Positions 26,031-34,810 are shown, counted from the stretch's first letter. The stretch: DNA of 64,000 nucleotides from Bacillus thuringiensis (GCF_014932895.1 NZ_JACYOF010000012.1:62262-126261); one strand, 5' to 3'. Program-made: numbers and translations. Notes: generated by a model from the letters alone, not told the origin.

Positions 26031-26038
26031 GTGATTTT

Positions 26039-27121
26039 ATGAGAAAATACGCAGCGATTGCTTTATGTACGTCTGCCATTTTAGCAGGTTGTACTACTAG
26101 CAACGTAAGTCCAGAACCTAAAAAAGAGAAAAAGGTTCAAGAAATTAAAAAACAAGAAGAAACAGCGCAAGAACAAGGTAAAATTTCTTATAACCCAATT
26201 ACAAACGAATCTACAAACATAATTATTCATATAACAGATATAAAAGATACTTTAACCGAAGTGCAATATAAAATTTGGCGCACTGCTGATGGAAAGGAAC
26301 ATGCTAAATCTTTTTCTTCCAAAGAAAAGGAAAAACAATTTACACTTCCCTTTGATATAAAAGAATTTGAAGGAAAACGCGGTGAGTTCCAAATTGAAGC
26401 AACAGGAATTAAGGAAGATGGGAAAACGATCCCGCTCACAAAATCTACTATGACTTTCGAGCAAAAAGTCCCTGTTCTTATGTACCATGCAATCGATGAT
26501 TATCATGGACAAGGCATTAAAGATTTATTCGTATCACCAGCTAACTTTGAAGCCCAAATGAAATACTTAAAGGACAGTGGCTTTACATTACTAACGTTCG
26601 AACGCTGGGGCGATATTAATAAAGTGAATAAGCCAATCTTCGTTACATTTGATGATGGTATGAAGAATAATATGAATGCATTTCATATTTTACAAAAGCT
26701 AAAAGATGATACTTTCAAACCAGCGGCAACGGAATATATGATTGTAGATAACGTTGATGCAGAAGCATCTCTTTCTACATCTGAAATAAAAGAAATGGTT
26801 GATTCCGGCATTTTCTCTGTACAATCTCATACAGCAACACATGCAGACTTACCGAAAATTACAAACTATGAAGAAGAATTAAAAGGCTCGAAAGAAAAAT
26901 TAGAAAAAATAACAGGTAAGCCTGTTATCGCAATTGCTTATCCATTTGGTCATGTAGACAATAAAGTTGTCGCAGAAACGAAGAAATACTATCAATTTGC
27001 AACGACAACGAAGCCTGGACAATTCATTACGAAAGGTGAAACGGATGAGCTGCTAAAGATGAAACGTGTTCGTATACACCACACAACTACAGTTGGACAG
27101 TTTGCTTCTTCCATTAAATAA
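26039..27121 (+). CDS. Polysaccharide deacetylase lipoprotein 2 (BA0330/BA0331 type), 360 aa
   Basis: Tandem paralogue of the preceding protein with the same layout: lipobox LAGC (Cys18), a charged Lys/Glu linker, a beta-sandwich domain and a NodB domain. Its motifs are canonical: TFDDGMKNN, SHTATH and AYPFGHVD, so full metal-dependent deacetylase activity is expected. A conserved WRTADG element is shared by both copies in the N-terminal domain. Ribosome binding site GAAGGTG. The gene is closed by a hairpin terminator. A cell-surface role in modifying peptidoglycan or secondary wall polysaccharide is likely. Confidence 0.88.
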   Translation: MRKYAAIALCTSAILAGCTTSNVSPEPKKEKKVQEIKKQEETAQEQGKISYNPITNESTNIIIHITDIKDTLTEVQYKIWRTADGKEHAKSFSSKEKEKQFTLPFDIKEFEGKRGEFQIEATGIKEDGKTIPLTKSTMTFEQKVPVLMYHAIDDYHGQGIKDLFVSPANFEAQMKYLKDSGFTLLTFERWGDINKVNKPIFVTFDDGMKNNMNAFHILQKLKDDTFKPAATEYMIVDNVDAEASLSTSEIKEMVDSGIFSVQSHTATHADLPKITNYEEELKGSKEKLEKITGKPVIAIAYPFGHVDNKVVAETKKYYQFATTTKPGQFITKGETDELLKMKRVRIHHTTTVGQFASSIK

Positions 27122-27125
27122 ATGT

Positions 27126-27151
27126 GAGAGCTCAATACATTTTGAGCTCTC
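27126..27151 (+). terminator. Terminator of deacetylase gene 2
   Basis: GAGAGCTCAA pairs with TTGAGCTCTC around a 6-nt loop, followed by TTTTT. Confidence 0.8.
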
Positions 27152-27237
27152 TTTTTACTTTATATTTATATATATTTTTAGAATTTTCTTGTATTATATA
27201 TAGTAAGAAATCTTTCAAATTAAAGGAGATTATACAT

Positions 27238-28467
27238 ATGTCATTTGAACAAACGTTAGAGAAGTATGCTGCCCTTGCAGTCAATGTTGGTGTTAATATT
27301 CAACCTGGACAAACTTTATCAATTAGTGCACCTCTTGAAGCTGTACAATTTGTACGCCTCGTTACAGAAAAAGCATATAAATCTGGTGCAAAACACGTAT
27401 ATGTGGATTGGAATGATGAGACGTTAACACGCTTAAAGTTCGATCTAGCTCCTGAAGAAGCATTTGCTGAGTTCCCATCTTGGAAAGCACATGCTCGTGA
27501 AGAATTAGCAAAAGAAGGCGCTGCATTTATGTCTATTTATGCAGAAAATCCTGACTTATTAAAAGGTGTAGAACCAACACGTATCGCAACGGCTCATAAA
27601 GTAGCTGGTGAAGCGATGAAAGTATACCGTGATTACGTACAAGCGGATAAAGTAAGCTGGTGTGTAATTTCTGTTCCAACAAAGGAATGGGCTGCGAAAG
27701 TATTCCCTGACGTAGCACCAGAAGAACAAGAAGCAAAACTCTGGGATGCTATCTTCAAAGCAACTCGTGCTGATTTAGAAAATCCTGTGGAAGCATGGAA
27801 AGAACATGATGAAACACTACATAAAAAAGTTGATTACTTAAACGAAAAACATTATAAGGCTCTTCACTATACAGGACCTGGAACAGATTTAACAATTGAA
27901 CTTCCAGAGAAGCATGTATGGGCTGGTGCTGGTAGCTTAAATGAAAAGAACGTACCATTTATGGCTAACATCCCAACTGAAGAAGTATTTACAATGCCAC
28001 TTAAAACAGGTGTAAACGGTCAAGTGTCTAGCACAAAACCGTTAGCATTTGCAGGTAACATTATCGATAACTTCACATTAACATTTGAAAACGGACGTAT
28101 CGTAGACTATAAAGCTGAAGCTGGTGAAGAAGCTTTAAAACATTTAGTAGAAACAGATGAAGGTTCTCACTTCTTAGGAGAGGTAGCGTTAGTACCTCAT
28201 GATTCACCAATTTCAAACACAAATATTTTATTCTACAATACACTATTTGACGAAAATGCATCTTGCCACCTTGCAATCGGAAATGCTTATGCATTTAACT
28301 TAGTTGGTGGAAAAACAATGTCTAAAGAAGAACTTGCTGAAAATGGCGCAAATGCTAGTATCACACACGAAGACTTTATGATTGGCTCAGCTGAACTTGA
28401 TATCGACGGTATTACAGCTGATGGAAGACATGAGCCTATCTTCCGTAAAGGTAACTGGGCGTTTTAA
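27238..28467 (+). CDS. M29 family aminopeptidase (AmpS/PepS), 409 aa
   Basis: Thermophilic-type aminopeptidase of family M29 that removes N-terminal residues with two metal ions. Landmarks are the N-terminal YAALAVNVGVNIQPGQTL, the GPGTDLTIELP strand, MANIPTEEVFTMP with metal-binding Glu, the EGSHFLGEVALV segment and the C-terminal IGNAY, SITHEDFMIGS. The open frame extends upstream, but ATG 27238 is the start because AAAGGAGAT lies 8 nt before it and the upstream part covers a terminator. Cytoplasmic, single-gene unit. Confidence 0.92.
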   Translation: MSFEQTLEKYAALAVNVGVNIQPGQTLSISAPLEAVQFVRLVTEKAYKSGAKHVYVDWNDETLTRLKFDLAPEEAFAEFPSWKAHAREELAKEGAAFMSIYAENPDLLKGVEPTRIATAHKVAGEAMKVYRDYVQADKVSWCVISVPTKEWAAKVFPDVAPEEQEAKLWDAIFKATRADLENPVEAWKEHDETLHKKVDYLNEKHYKALHYTGPGTDLTIELPEKHVWAGAGSLNEKNVPFMANIPTEEVFTMPLKTGVNGQVSSTKPLAFAGNIIDNFTLTFENGRIVDYKAEAGEEALKHLVETDEGSHFLGEVALVPHDSPISNTNILFYNTLFDENASCHLAIGNAYAFNLVGGKTMSKEELAENGANASITHEDFMIGSAELDIDGITADGRHEPIFRKGNWAF

Positions 28468-28480
28468 ATTAACCAACATA

Positions 28481-28513
28481 AAAAAACACATTGGATCATC
28501 CAATGTGTTTTTT
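28481..28513. terminator. Bidirectional terminator between aminopeptidase and lipoprotein genes
   Basis: Sixteen-base perfect arms around a single C (AAAAAACACATTGGAT and complement), with T runs on both strands. It touches the stop of the convergent DUF4352 gene. Confidence 0.88.
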
Positions 28514-29000
28514 ATTTGTTTGGCTTCAATTCAAATTTTATCATTCTACTCTCATGCGTAAACTCAGGCCTATACGTAGCGATATACGTATTTTCTTTCG
28601 TTACATCAAATCGCATGACATCTTGAATTTTCTCATCCGGTGCTACCTTTTTACTAGTGAAGCTATCATATTTATATTCTTTAAACCTTGTACCTTTCTT
28701 ATCAGTAACCTCAAATTCGTAAAATGCAAAGAGTATTTCTTTTTTACTATTATTTTTCACTGTGAAAACAATCCCTAAAATATCATCTTTCTTTTTGTCA
28801 GTAGTGTAATCTGGATATCCTAATTGAACTGAATCGAGAGTTACTTGCAAACCATCTATATCTACTGTCTCACCTATTTTATAAATTTTTTCTTGAACGT
28901 TCTCTTGTTTACTTTCATTACTATTTTTAGTCTCAGTACAAGCACTTAAACTAAAAGCTATGCCACAAATCAAAACAATTTGACTCACTTTTCCCAACAT
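28512..29000 (-). CDS. DUF4352 lipoprotein, about 162 aa
   Basis: Secreted lipoprotein: signal peptide MLGKVSQIVLICGIAFSL with lipobox LSAC, a Glu/Asn/Ser linker, then a single immunoglobulin-like DUF4352 domain (YKIGETVDIDGLQVTLDSVQ ... FTVKNNSKKEI ... FEVTDKKG ... FDVTKENTYIATYRPE). I chose ATG 29000 because GGAGGAAGGGT precedes it; the open frame extends 13 codons further without a binding site. The family is common on Gram-positive surfaces, with roles from immunity to adhesion; no specific function can be given. Confidence 0.8.
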   Translation of the reverse strand: MLGKVSQIVLICGIAFSLSACTETKNSNESKQENVQEKIYKIGETVDIDGLQVTLDSVQLGYPDYTTDKKKDDILGIVFTVKNNSKKEILFAFYEFEVTDKKGTRFKEYKYDSFTSKKVAPDEKIQDVMRFDVTKENTYIATYRPEFTHESRMIKFELKPNK

Positions 29001-29104
29001 ACCCTTCCTCCACATAAGACAATATTTCATATGTATCATAACAAAGCTCTTTACGTTTTCTTGTCATATTTTGTCGTAGTAATTGCTAACTGCACAAATA
29101 GAAA

Positions 29105-29132
29105 AAAGCTATCTTCTACAAAAGATAGCTTT
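29105..29132 (-). terminator. Terminator after the SMR remnant
   Basis: AAAGCTATCTT and AAGATAGCTTT form an 11-bp stem with a T run on the minus strand, directly after the SMR stop codon. Confidence 0.75.
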
Positions 29133-29443
29133 CATGATGCCGATGAAACCTTAAGTTCAATTACTCCTAAAACAATAAAGAGAATACAAAACGCTTGGAA
29201 TAAGCTAATGTGCTCCTTAAAGAAGTATGCACTAATGATTGTAATAAGTAATGTTCCCACACCAGACCAAATTGCATAAGCAATGCTTAAATGAATCTTT
29301 TTAACAACGGTAGCAAATAAGCTAAAACAAATACCATAGAACACGAAAATAAGTACGCTTGGAGCGAGCCTTGTTAAACCATTTGCTAGCTTTATCGTAA
29401 TTGTTCCAGCCACTTCAAAAATAATTGTAACAAGTAATAATAA
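29132..29443 (-). pseudogene. SMR-family multidrug efflux protein, N-terminally broken
   Basis: The frame encodes most of a small multidrug resistance protein: AGTITIKLANGLTRLAPS, YGICFSLFATVVKKIHLSIAYAIWSG and the last two membrane helices. The first helix, including the essential Glu (VTIIFEVAGT), is still encoded upstream of the only usable start (GTG 29413), but reading back one meets LLLLVTIIFEV and then two stops at 29444-29449, with no ATG/GTG/TTG between. AAGGAG lies about 8 nt before those stops. An earlier start codon seems lost through a base deletion or substitution. The upstream end also forms the terminator hairpin of gabD. Either a pseudogene or a gene using a rare start codon. 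Confidence 0.65.
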
Positions 29444-29444
29444 C

Positions 29445-29486
29445 TACTAGAATCTCCTTATCTGTAATCTTATAGAGATTCTAGTA
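29445..29486 (-). terminator. Inverted repeat after gabD, overlapping the SMR 5' end
   Basis: Twelve-base perfect arms (TACTAGAATCTC at 29445-29456, complement at 29475-29486) lie 6 bases after the gabD stop. The downstream tail is only moderately T-rich, so termination may be partial. The left arm includes the ribosome binding site and lost start region of the SMR remnant. Confidence 0.6.
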
Positions 29487-29492
29487 CACTAC

Positions 29493-30944
29493 TTATAGTC
29501 CTAATGAAATATATTTAATTTCTAAATATTCCTCGATACCGAAATGGCCTCCTTCACGCCCGATGCCACTTTCTTTAAATCCACCGAACGGTGCTTGTGC
29601 AACTGACGGAAGACCATCATTTAAACCGATAATACCGTACTCTAGCGCTTCACTAATTTGGAATGCTTGACTAATATCCTTCGTGAAAATATACGCAGCT
29701 AAACCGTATGGTGTATTGTTTGCACGTTCAATTACTTCCTCAACTGTTTTAAACTTCGCAACTGGTGCAACTGGACCAAAAGTTTCTTCAGTCATACAAA
29801 GCATCGTATCATTCGCCAACCCAATTACAGTTGGTTGAATGAAGTGCCCATCTAGCTCTGCGATCTGTTGGCCTCCATATAAGAGTTCTCCACCTTTTTG
29901 AACTGCATCTTCGATATGTTCTTGTACTTTTGAAACTGCATTCTCATCAATAAGTGGTCCTACAGTAGTTCCGTCACCGAAGCCGTCTCCTACTTTCAGT
30001 TGCCCTACTGCCTTTTGAAACTTCTCTACAAATACTTCGTATACTTCTTCTTGAACGAATACTCGATTTGTACATATACACGTTTGTCCTGCATTACGGA
30101 ATTTCGAACCAATCACCGCTTCTACCGCTTTATCCAAATCTGCATCATTCATTACGATAAATGGAGCGTGGCCACCTAATTCCAATGAAACTTTTTTCAT
30201 CGTTTGTGCCGCACTAGCCATTAATTCTTTCCCTATTTCCGTTGATCCTGTAAAGGATACTTTTCGAACGCGATCATCTTCCATCCACGTATCAGCAATT
30301 GCTTTTGCACTACCTGTTACAATATTTATTACACCCTTTGGAATGTCTGCCTCATGTGCTAATTCAGCTAATTTCAATGCAGTTAACGGTGTTTGACTCG
30401 CTGGTTTCACAACCGCTGTACAGCCCGCTGCAAGCGCTGGAGCTACCTTTCTCGTAATCATCGCAGCTGGGAAGTTCCAAGGTGTAATAGCGGCCATAAT
30501 CCCAACTGGTTGCTTCATAACTAAAATACGTTTATTCGGATGGGAAGCAGGAATCATTTCACCATATACGCGTTTCCCTTCTTCCGCATACCATTCAACG
30601 AAGCTATTTGCATAATTCACTTCACCAAGTGCTTCTGCAAATGGCTTTCCTTGTTCTCTCGTCATGATTGCTGCAATCTCTTCTTTATTTTCATCAATAA
30701 GCGTAAACCATCGTTTTAACTTCACTGCACGATCTGCTGCTGTTAACTTAGACCATGTTTTAAATGCCTCATGTGCAGCATCAACAGCTTGCTTTGCCTC
30801 TGTTACTCCGCCCTTTGGTACAGTTGCAAATATTTCTTGCGTCGCTGGATTATTTACTTCGATTTGTTCTTGCAGTGTAATCCACTCACCATTTATATAC
30901 ATCGCTTTTTTATCCACATTTACGAAAGTCGCTTTTTTATCCAA
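29493..30944 (-). CDS. gabD: Succinate-semialdehyde dehydrogenase, 483 aa
   Basis: NAD(P)-dependent aldehyde dehydrogenase, last step of GABA breakdown to succinate. It has ITPWNFPAAM, the SFTGSTEIGKEL cofactor loop, catalytic Glu in SLELGGHAPF and catalytic Cys in GQTCICTNRVF near residue 287, ending with FGGFKESGIGREGG. It starts at TTG 30944 with GAGGAGGAAG upstream, overlapping the gabR stop by 8 nt, so it is coupled to gabR. The first residues contain a short duplication (DKKATFVNV, DKKAMYING); ATG 30902 in the second copy is an alternative start. Cluster order gabT-gabR-gabD supports the assignment. Confidence 0.92.
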   Translation of the reverse strand: MDKKATFVNVDKKAMYINGEWITLQEQIEVNNPATQEIFATVPKGGVTEAKQAVDAAHEAFKTWSKLTAADRAVKLKRWFTLIDENKEEIAAIMTREQGKPFAEALGEVNYANSFVEWYAEEGKRVYGEMIPASHPNKRILVMKQPVGIMAAITPWNFPAAMITRKVAPALAAGCTAVVKPASQTPLTALKLAELAHEADIPKGVINIVTGSAKAIADTWMEDDRVRKVSFTGSTEIGKELMASAAQTMKKVSLELGGHAPFIVMNDADLDKAVEAVIGSKFRNAGQTCICTNRVFVQEEVYEVFVEKFQKAVGQLKVGDGFGDGTTVGPLIDENAVSKVQEHIEDAVQKGGELLYGGQQIAELDGHFIQPTVIGLANDTMLCMTEETFGPVAPVAKFKTVEEVIERANNTPYGLAAYIFTKDISQAFQISEALEYGIIGLNDGLPSVAQAPFGGFKESGIGREGGHFGIEEYLEIKYISLGL

Positions 30945-32304
30945 TGCTTTCTTCCTCCTCTATGAACTTCTTAATCTTCCTAGTAGCAGCAGATTGACTT
31001 ATTTGCAAAAACTCAGCCACTTTATAACTTGATCCGTACGTTTTATACGCCTTAAGAATAATATTTCTCTCTACCTCTTCCAGCATTCTATAAAGACTTT
31101 CCCCAGATTGTTCAACTGTGGCCTCTTGCATAGATAGTGGCAGATCTTCTACCGTTACAAAATCATCTGCAGTGATAACAATTCTTTCAATTACATTCTC
31201 TATTTCTCTATTGTTTCCTTCCCACGGATATCCGACAAACATTTGTAACGTACTAGGTGCTAACTTTACATCACGTCCGTACTTTTTATTAAAGTGCTGT
31301 AAATAATGATAAATGAGCGGCAAAATGTCTTCTGTTCTTTCCCGAAGTGGCGGAATTGAAATTGGAATGACATTCAAACGATAGTATAAATCTTTCCGAA
31401 ATGATCCTTGTTTCACCATCTCGCTTAAATCTCTATTTGTTGCCGCCACAATTCGAACGTCCACCTTTTTTAATTCTCTTCCGCCTACAGGGCGAAACGT
31501 TTTTTCTTGCAATACTTGTAAAAGCTTTGCTTGAATTTCAAGCGGCATTTCACCAATCTCATCTAAGAAAAGAGTCCCCTTATGCGCCGACTCCAATAAT
31601 CCCTTTTTCCCTTCACGATTTGCACCTGTAAAAGACCCACCTGAATATCCAAAAAGCTCCGATTCAATTAAATTTGTTGGCAATGCCGCACAATTAATTT
31701 CATAGAAACTCTCATTCTTCCGATGACTTACTTCATGTAGATGACGCACCAAGCGGCTTTTTCCCACCCCAGTCTCACCTAAAACGAGAACAGTACTATC
31801 TACCACAGATACTTTTTTGATTGTTTCGACTATTTTTTGCATAGCAATGCTTTTAAAAATAAGTCCTTCATGCTCATAGGTTTCTCTTAATTCTTTTTTA
31901 TATGTTTTTAACTGATTATCCATTTCCTCTACCTTTTGACGCAATTGATAGAGTTCCGTAAGATCCCGTGAATAACTAATCACTCTTCTTAAATTTCCCT
32001 CATCATCAAAAACAGGCCTTGTACGAACATGTAAATACTCTCCTGATTTTGTCGTTTGAACGAGTTCAATCGGTCTCTTTTTTTCGATCACTTCTAATGT
32101 TGCTGATGGATAAAAGATTCCATCCTTTTGTAGTTCTTTTACATGCTTACCTACTAACTCTTCAGCAGCTAGTTGATAGTGCCTTTCACATGTACTATTT
32201 ACACGCACAACGATCCCCTGCTCATCTGTAACAAAAATTTCGTCAAACGCATATTCAAATACATCTTTTAAATCCATTAACACTCGTTCCTTTTCTGCAA
32301 CCAT
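30937..32304 (-). CDS. gabR: Sigma-54-dependent transcriptional activator GabR, about 455 aa
   Basis: Enhancer-binding protein with an N-terminal PAS domain (about 15-125), a coiled linker, an AAA+ domain and a C-terminal HTH. AAA+ motifs are Walker A GETGVGKS, the sigma-54 contact loop GSFTGA (GAFTGA in most members) and Walker B TLFLDEIGEM, then arginine-finger FRKDLYYRLNV. The HTH is near SYKVAEFLQISQSAATRKI. In B. thuringiensis GabR with SigL activates gabT (established). ATG 32304 is preferred because AGGGGTGG lies just upstream; ATG 32331 is possible. It lies between gabT and gabD on the same strand. Confidence 0.9.
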   Translation of the reverse strand: MVAEKERVLMDLKDVFEYAFDEIFVTDEQGIVVRVNSTCERHYQLAAEELVGKHVKELQKDGIFYPSATLEVIEKKRPIELVQTTKSGEYLHVRTRPVFDDEGNLRRVISYSRDLTELYQLRQKVEEMDNQLKTYKKELRETYEHEGLIFKSIAMQKIVETIKKVSVVDSTVLVLGETGVGKSRLVRHLHEVSHRKNESFYEINCAALPTNLIESELFGYSGGSFTGANREGKKGLLESAHKGTLFLDEIGEMPLEIQAKLLQVLQEKTFRPVGGRELKKVDVRIVAATNRDLSEMVKQGSFRKDLYYRLNVIPISIPPLRERTEDILPLIYHYLQHFNKKYGRDVKLAPSTLQMFVGYPWEGNNREIENVIERIVITADDFVTVEDLPLSMQEATVEQSGESLYRMLEEVERNIILKAYKTYGSSYKVAEFLQISQSAATRKIKKFIEEEESIG

Positions 32305-32419
32305 CCTAGCCACCCCTAACTTCAAATCCATCGATTCACTTCACTACCTTCATTATAAAGAGAATTTTCTGCATTTTATATAGAGTCAGCTAGAATGTTT
32401 GCGATTTATCATTCATTTT

Positions 32420-33784
32420 TTAAACACGAGCGATGTTTGCTTGTTCATAACAAGTTTGTAATGACTCTTCAATTATCGTTAGCCCTTCCTCAAGTTGCTC
32501 GTCTGTAATAACTAATGGCATTAACACACGTATAACATTTCCATATGTTCCAGCTGATAATAAAAGTAAACCACGTTTATTTGCTTCTGTACATAAATTA
32601 GCTGTTAATGCTTTATCTGGTACTTTCGTCTTGCGATCTGTAACAAGTTCAAATGCACACATCGCCCCTAATCCGCGCACATCACCGATGCAATTATATT
32701 TATTTTTCATCTCTTGGAATCGGTCCATTACAACTTTCCCTAGTTCTATCGCTCTATCATTTAATTTCTCTTTTTCTATTACATCAAGTACAGCTAATGC
32801 AGCCGCACACCCTAGTGGACTTCCTGCATACGTTCCGCCAAGCTCTCCAGGTGCAGACTCGTTCATAATTTCCTTACGTCCAATAACACCGCTTATCGGT
32901 ACACCAGCTCCTAGTGATTTGGACACTGTAATTAAATCTGGAACGACATCATAATGATCAATTGCAAAGTATTTTCCTGTACGGCTAAAGCCAGTTTGGA
33001 TTTCATCCGCTACAAATAAGATACCGTGCTCTAAACAAATGCTGCGTACTTCTTGAACAAACTTTTTACTTGGGACGATAAATCCGCCTTCCCCTTGAAC
33101 AGGTTCCATAACAACAGCTGCAATTGTTTCTGGTGCTACTTCCGATATGAAGAAGTTCTTAAACTCTTCAATAATAAAATCATCGTACTGCTCTTCCGTT
33201 AACCCCTCTGGACGACGGTATTCATATGGGAATGGCGCTTTATATACTTCTGGAGCAAATGGACCAAATCCAAATTTATATGGCTTTACTTTACTTGTCA
33301 TCGTCATTGTCATCAATGTACGCCCATGGAAACCTTTAGAAAATGCGATAATACCTGGTCTTTTCGTATATTTACGGGCGATTTTCACCGCGTTCTCTAC
33401 TGCCTCAGCGCCACTGTTTAAAAATAACACTTGTTTATCAAAACTTCCTGGTGCTAATGCAGCAAGCTTTTCCGCTAATTCAATATACGGCTCATACATC
33501 ATGACATTAAATCCAGTATGAATGTATTGATCTACTTGTTTATGAAGCGCTTCTTTCACATCTGGATGACAATGTCCTACGTTAATTGTCCCTATTGCTC
33601 CTGCGAAATCAATGTACTGATTACCATCAACATCTGTTACAAGAGCCCCATTTGCAGAATGTACAAACGTTGGGATGCCGTTACTTACTCCTTTTGGCAC
33701 TATGTTTTGGCGGCGTTCTAATAAAGCTGCTGCTTTTGGTCCTGGAATTTGTTCATTTACTTTAGCAAATTTTTTTGTGTTCAT
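32420..33784 (-). CDS. gabT: 4-aminobutyrate aminotransferase, about 454 aa
   Basis: Class III PLP aminotransferase that moves the amino group of GABA to 2-oxoglutarate, giving succinic semialdehyde for gabD. Landmarks are QYIDFAGAIGTINVGHCHP, NSGAEAVENAVKIAR, FHGRTLMTMTMT, VMEPVQGEGGFIVP, VADEIQTGFSRTG and the PLP lysine in TVSKSLGAGVPISG, then GGTYAGSPLGCAAALAVL. I prefer ATG 33784 (MNTKKFAKVNEQ) with GGATGGGG upstream; ATG 33796 sits almost on the binding site. A sigma-54 promoter lies directly upstream. Confidence 0.94.
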   Translation of the reverse strand: MNTKKFAKVNEQIPGPKAAALLERRQNIVPKGVSNGIPTFVHSANGALVTDVDGNQYIDFAGAIGTINVGHCHPDVKEALHKQVDQYIHTGFNVMMYEPYIELAEKLAALAPGSFDKQVLFLNSGAEAVENAVKIARKYTKRPGIIAFSKGFHGRTLMTMTMTSKVKPYKFGFGPFAPEVYKAPFPYEYRRPEGLTEEQYDDFIIEEFKNFFISEVAPETIAAVVMEPVQGEGGFIVPSKKFVQEVRSICLEHGILFVADEIQTGFSRTGKYFAIDHYDVVPDLITVSKSLGAGVPISGVIGRKEIMNESAPGELGGTYAGSPLGCAAALAVLDVIEKEKLNDRAIELGKVVMDRFQEMKNKYNCIGDVRGLGAMCAFELVTDRKTKVPDKALTANLCTEANKRGLLLLSAGTYGNVIRVLMPLVITDEQLEEGLTIIEESLQTCYEQANIARV

Positions 33785-33826
33785 CGCGTACCCCATCCTT
33801 TTCTTTACATTGTTTTCTCTTTTTAT

Positions 33827-33843
33827 TGCAAAATGTATGCCAA
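33827..33843 (-). promoter_or_regulatory. Sigma-54 (SigL) -24/-12 promoter of gabT
   Basis: On the minus strand TTGGCATACATTTTGCA matches the sigma-54 consensus TTGGCAC-N5-TTGCW with the invariant GG and GC in register. The predicted start is near 33816, about 30 bases before the gabT ATG. GabR is encoded immediately downstream. Confidence 0.88.
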
Positions 33844-33889
33844 CTTTCCTTTCCTGTATTCATCCTATATTCTTTGTATTTCGACATAA

Positions 33890-33934
33890 AAATAAGTCTA
33901 TAAAGACTCGTCAAGAGTCTTTATAGACTTATTT
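33890..33934. terminator. Terminator of the HAD gene, 20-bp perfect stem
   Basis: Arms 33890-33909 and 33915-33934 are exact complements (AAATAAGTCTATAAAGACTC) around a 5-nt loop. It follows the HAD phosphatase stop on the minus strand and lies about 50 bases upstream of the gabT -24 element. Confidence 0.85.
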
Positions 33935-33937
33935 CCC

Positions 33938-34684
33938 TTACACACTAGACTTCCCTTGTTCCCAAATAAACTCACCTGAATACGAAATAAGATCTCCAAC
34001 AGATTGTACTACTAAATCCGCAAGTGGTTCTAAAGTTTGGCGGTCTCCCGTACCAGATAGTACTCCAATTGCATAGCAATTGCCACCGTTTTTAGCTAAA
34101 TATAAATCAGTTGGCGTATCTCCAACGACTGCCACTTCACATGCATCTAAATGAAACCTTTCACAAAAGGATTCTACAATTCTTTTATCCGGTTTCTGTG
34201 CCGGAAACGTATCAGAAGTTACAACATAATCAAAAAAGGACTCTAATTGATATTGTTTTAAAAATAATTCTGTCGGCGCGAAATCATCAGCTGTAACAAC
34301 ACCTAAAATAAATCCTCTATCTTTTAAACTTTGTAAGATTTTCGGTAAATCCGCCGTCATTCTCATATAGGAACGGTGCTCGTACATAAGTGCAAATAAT
34401 TTTTCACTTACCCACTCATGCATTTCCTCTTCCTTAGATAACGTAATATACTTACAAAGCCCCTTTGCTATATCAAGGCTTGTTCCAGCCGCCAGTGCGC
34501 TACGTGGATGAACAAATACCCCATCCACACCGATTTCTTTTAATAGAGTTGGCTGCATCGACTCTGGGAGTTGATATAATTTTATACATTCCGCTACAAG
34601 CTCTTCAGCTACTTTTATCCAAATTGAATGAAAATCCATTAATGTACCATCTTTATCAAATAGTATTGCTTTTAATTTCTCCAT
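33938..34684 (-). CDS. HAD-superfamily phosphatase, 248 aa
   Basis: Subfamily IA hydrolase with a helical cap. Motif I is LFDKDGTLMD (nucleophile and acid Asp), motif II VVTADDF, motif III Lys in QKPDKRI and motif IV VVGDTPTDLYLAKNGG. The DKDGTL variant and cap size resemble phosphoglycolate phosphatase-like and PpaX-like enzymes, but the substrate is not determined. It ends in an unusually strong terminator and probably forms a single-gene unit. Confidence 0.85.
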   Translation of the reverse strand: MEKLKAILFDKDGTLMDFHSIWIKVAEELVAECIKLYQLPESMQPTLLKEIGVDGVFVHPRSALAAGTSLDIAKGLCKYITLSKEEEMHEWVSEKLFALMYEHRSYMRMTADLPKILQSLKDRGFILGVVTADDFAPTELFLKQYQLESFFDYVVTSDTFPAQKPDKRIVESFCERFHLDACEVAVVGDTPTDLYLAKNGGNCYAIGVLSGTGDRQTLEPLADLVVQSVGDLISYSGEFIWEQGKSSV

Positions 34685-34810
34685 AGCACCTTACCTCCCA
34701 TTTCTTATCCCCTTCAGTGTATCAATAAAATATGGATGTAAAATAAATGAATTGTAAAAATACCATAAAAATCAAACTAACTTCCAATTTACAATTCCTC
34801 TATAAAAACA

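Noticed and set aside
27124-27237. Upstream extension of the M29 aminopeptidase frame
   Set aside because: It covers the terminator of the previous gene and has no ribosome binding site; AAAGGAGAT before ATG 27238 decides the start.
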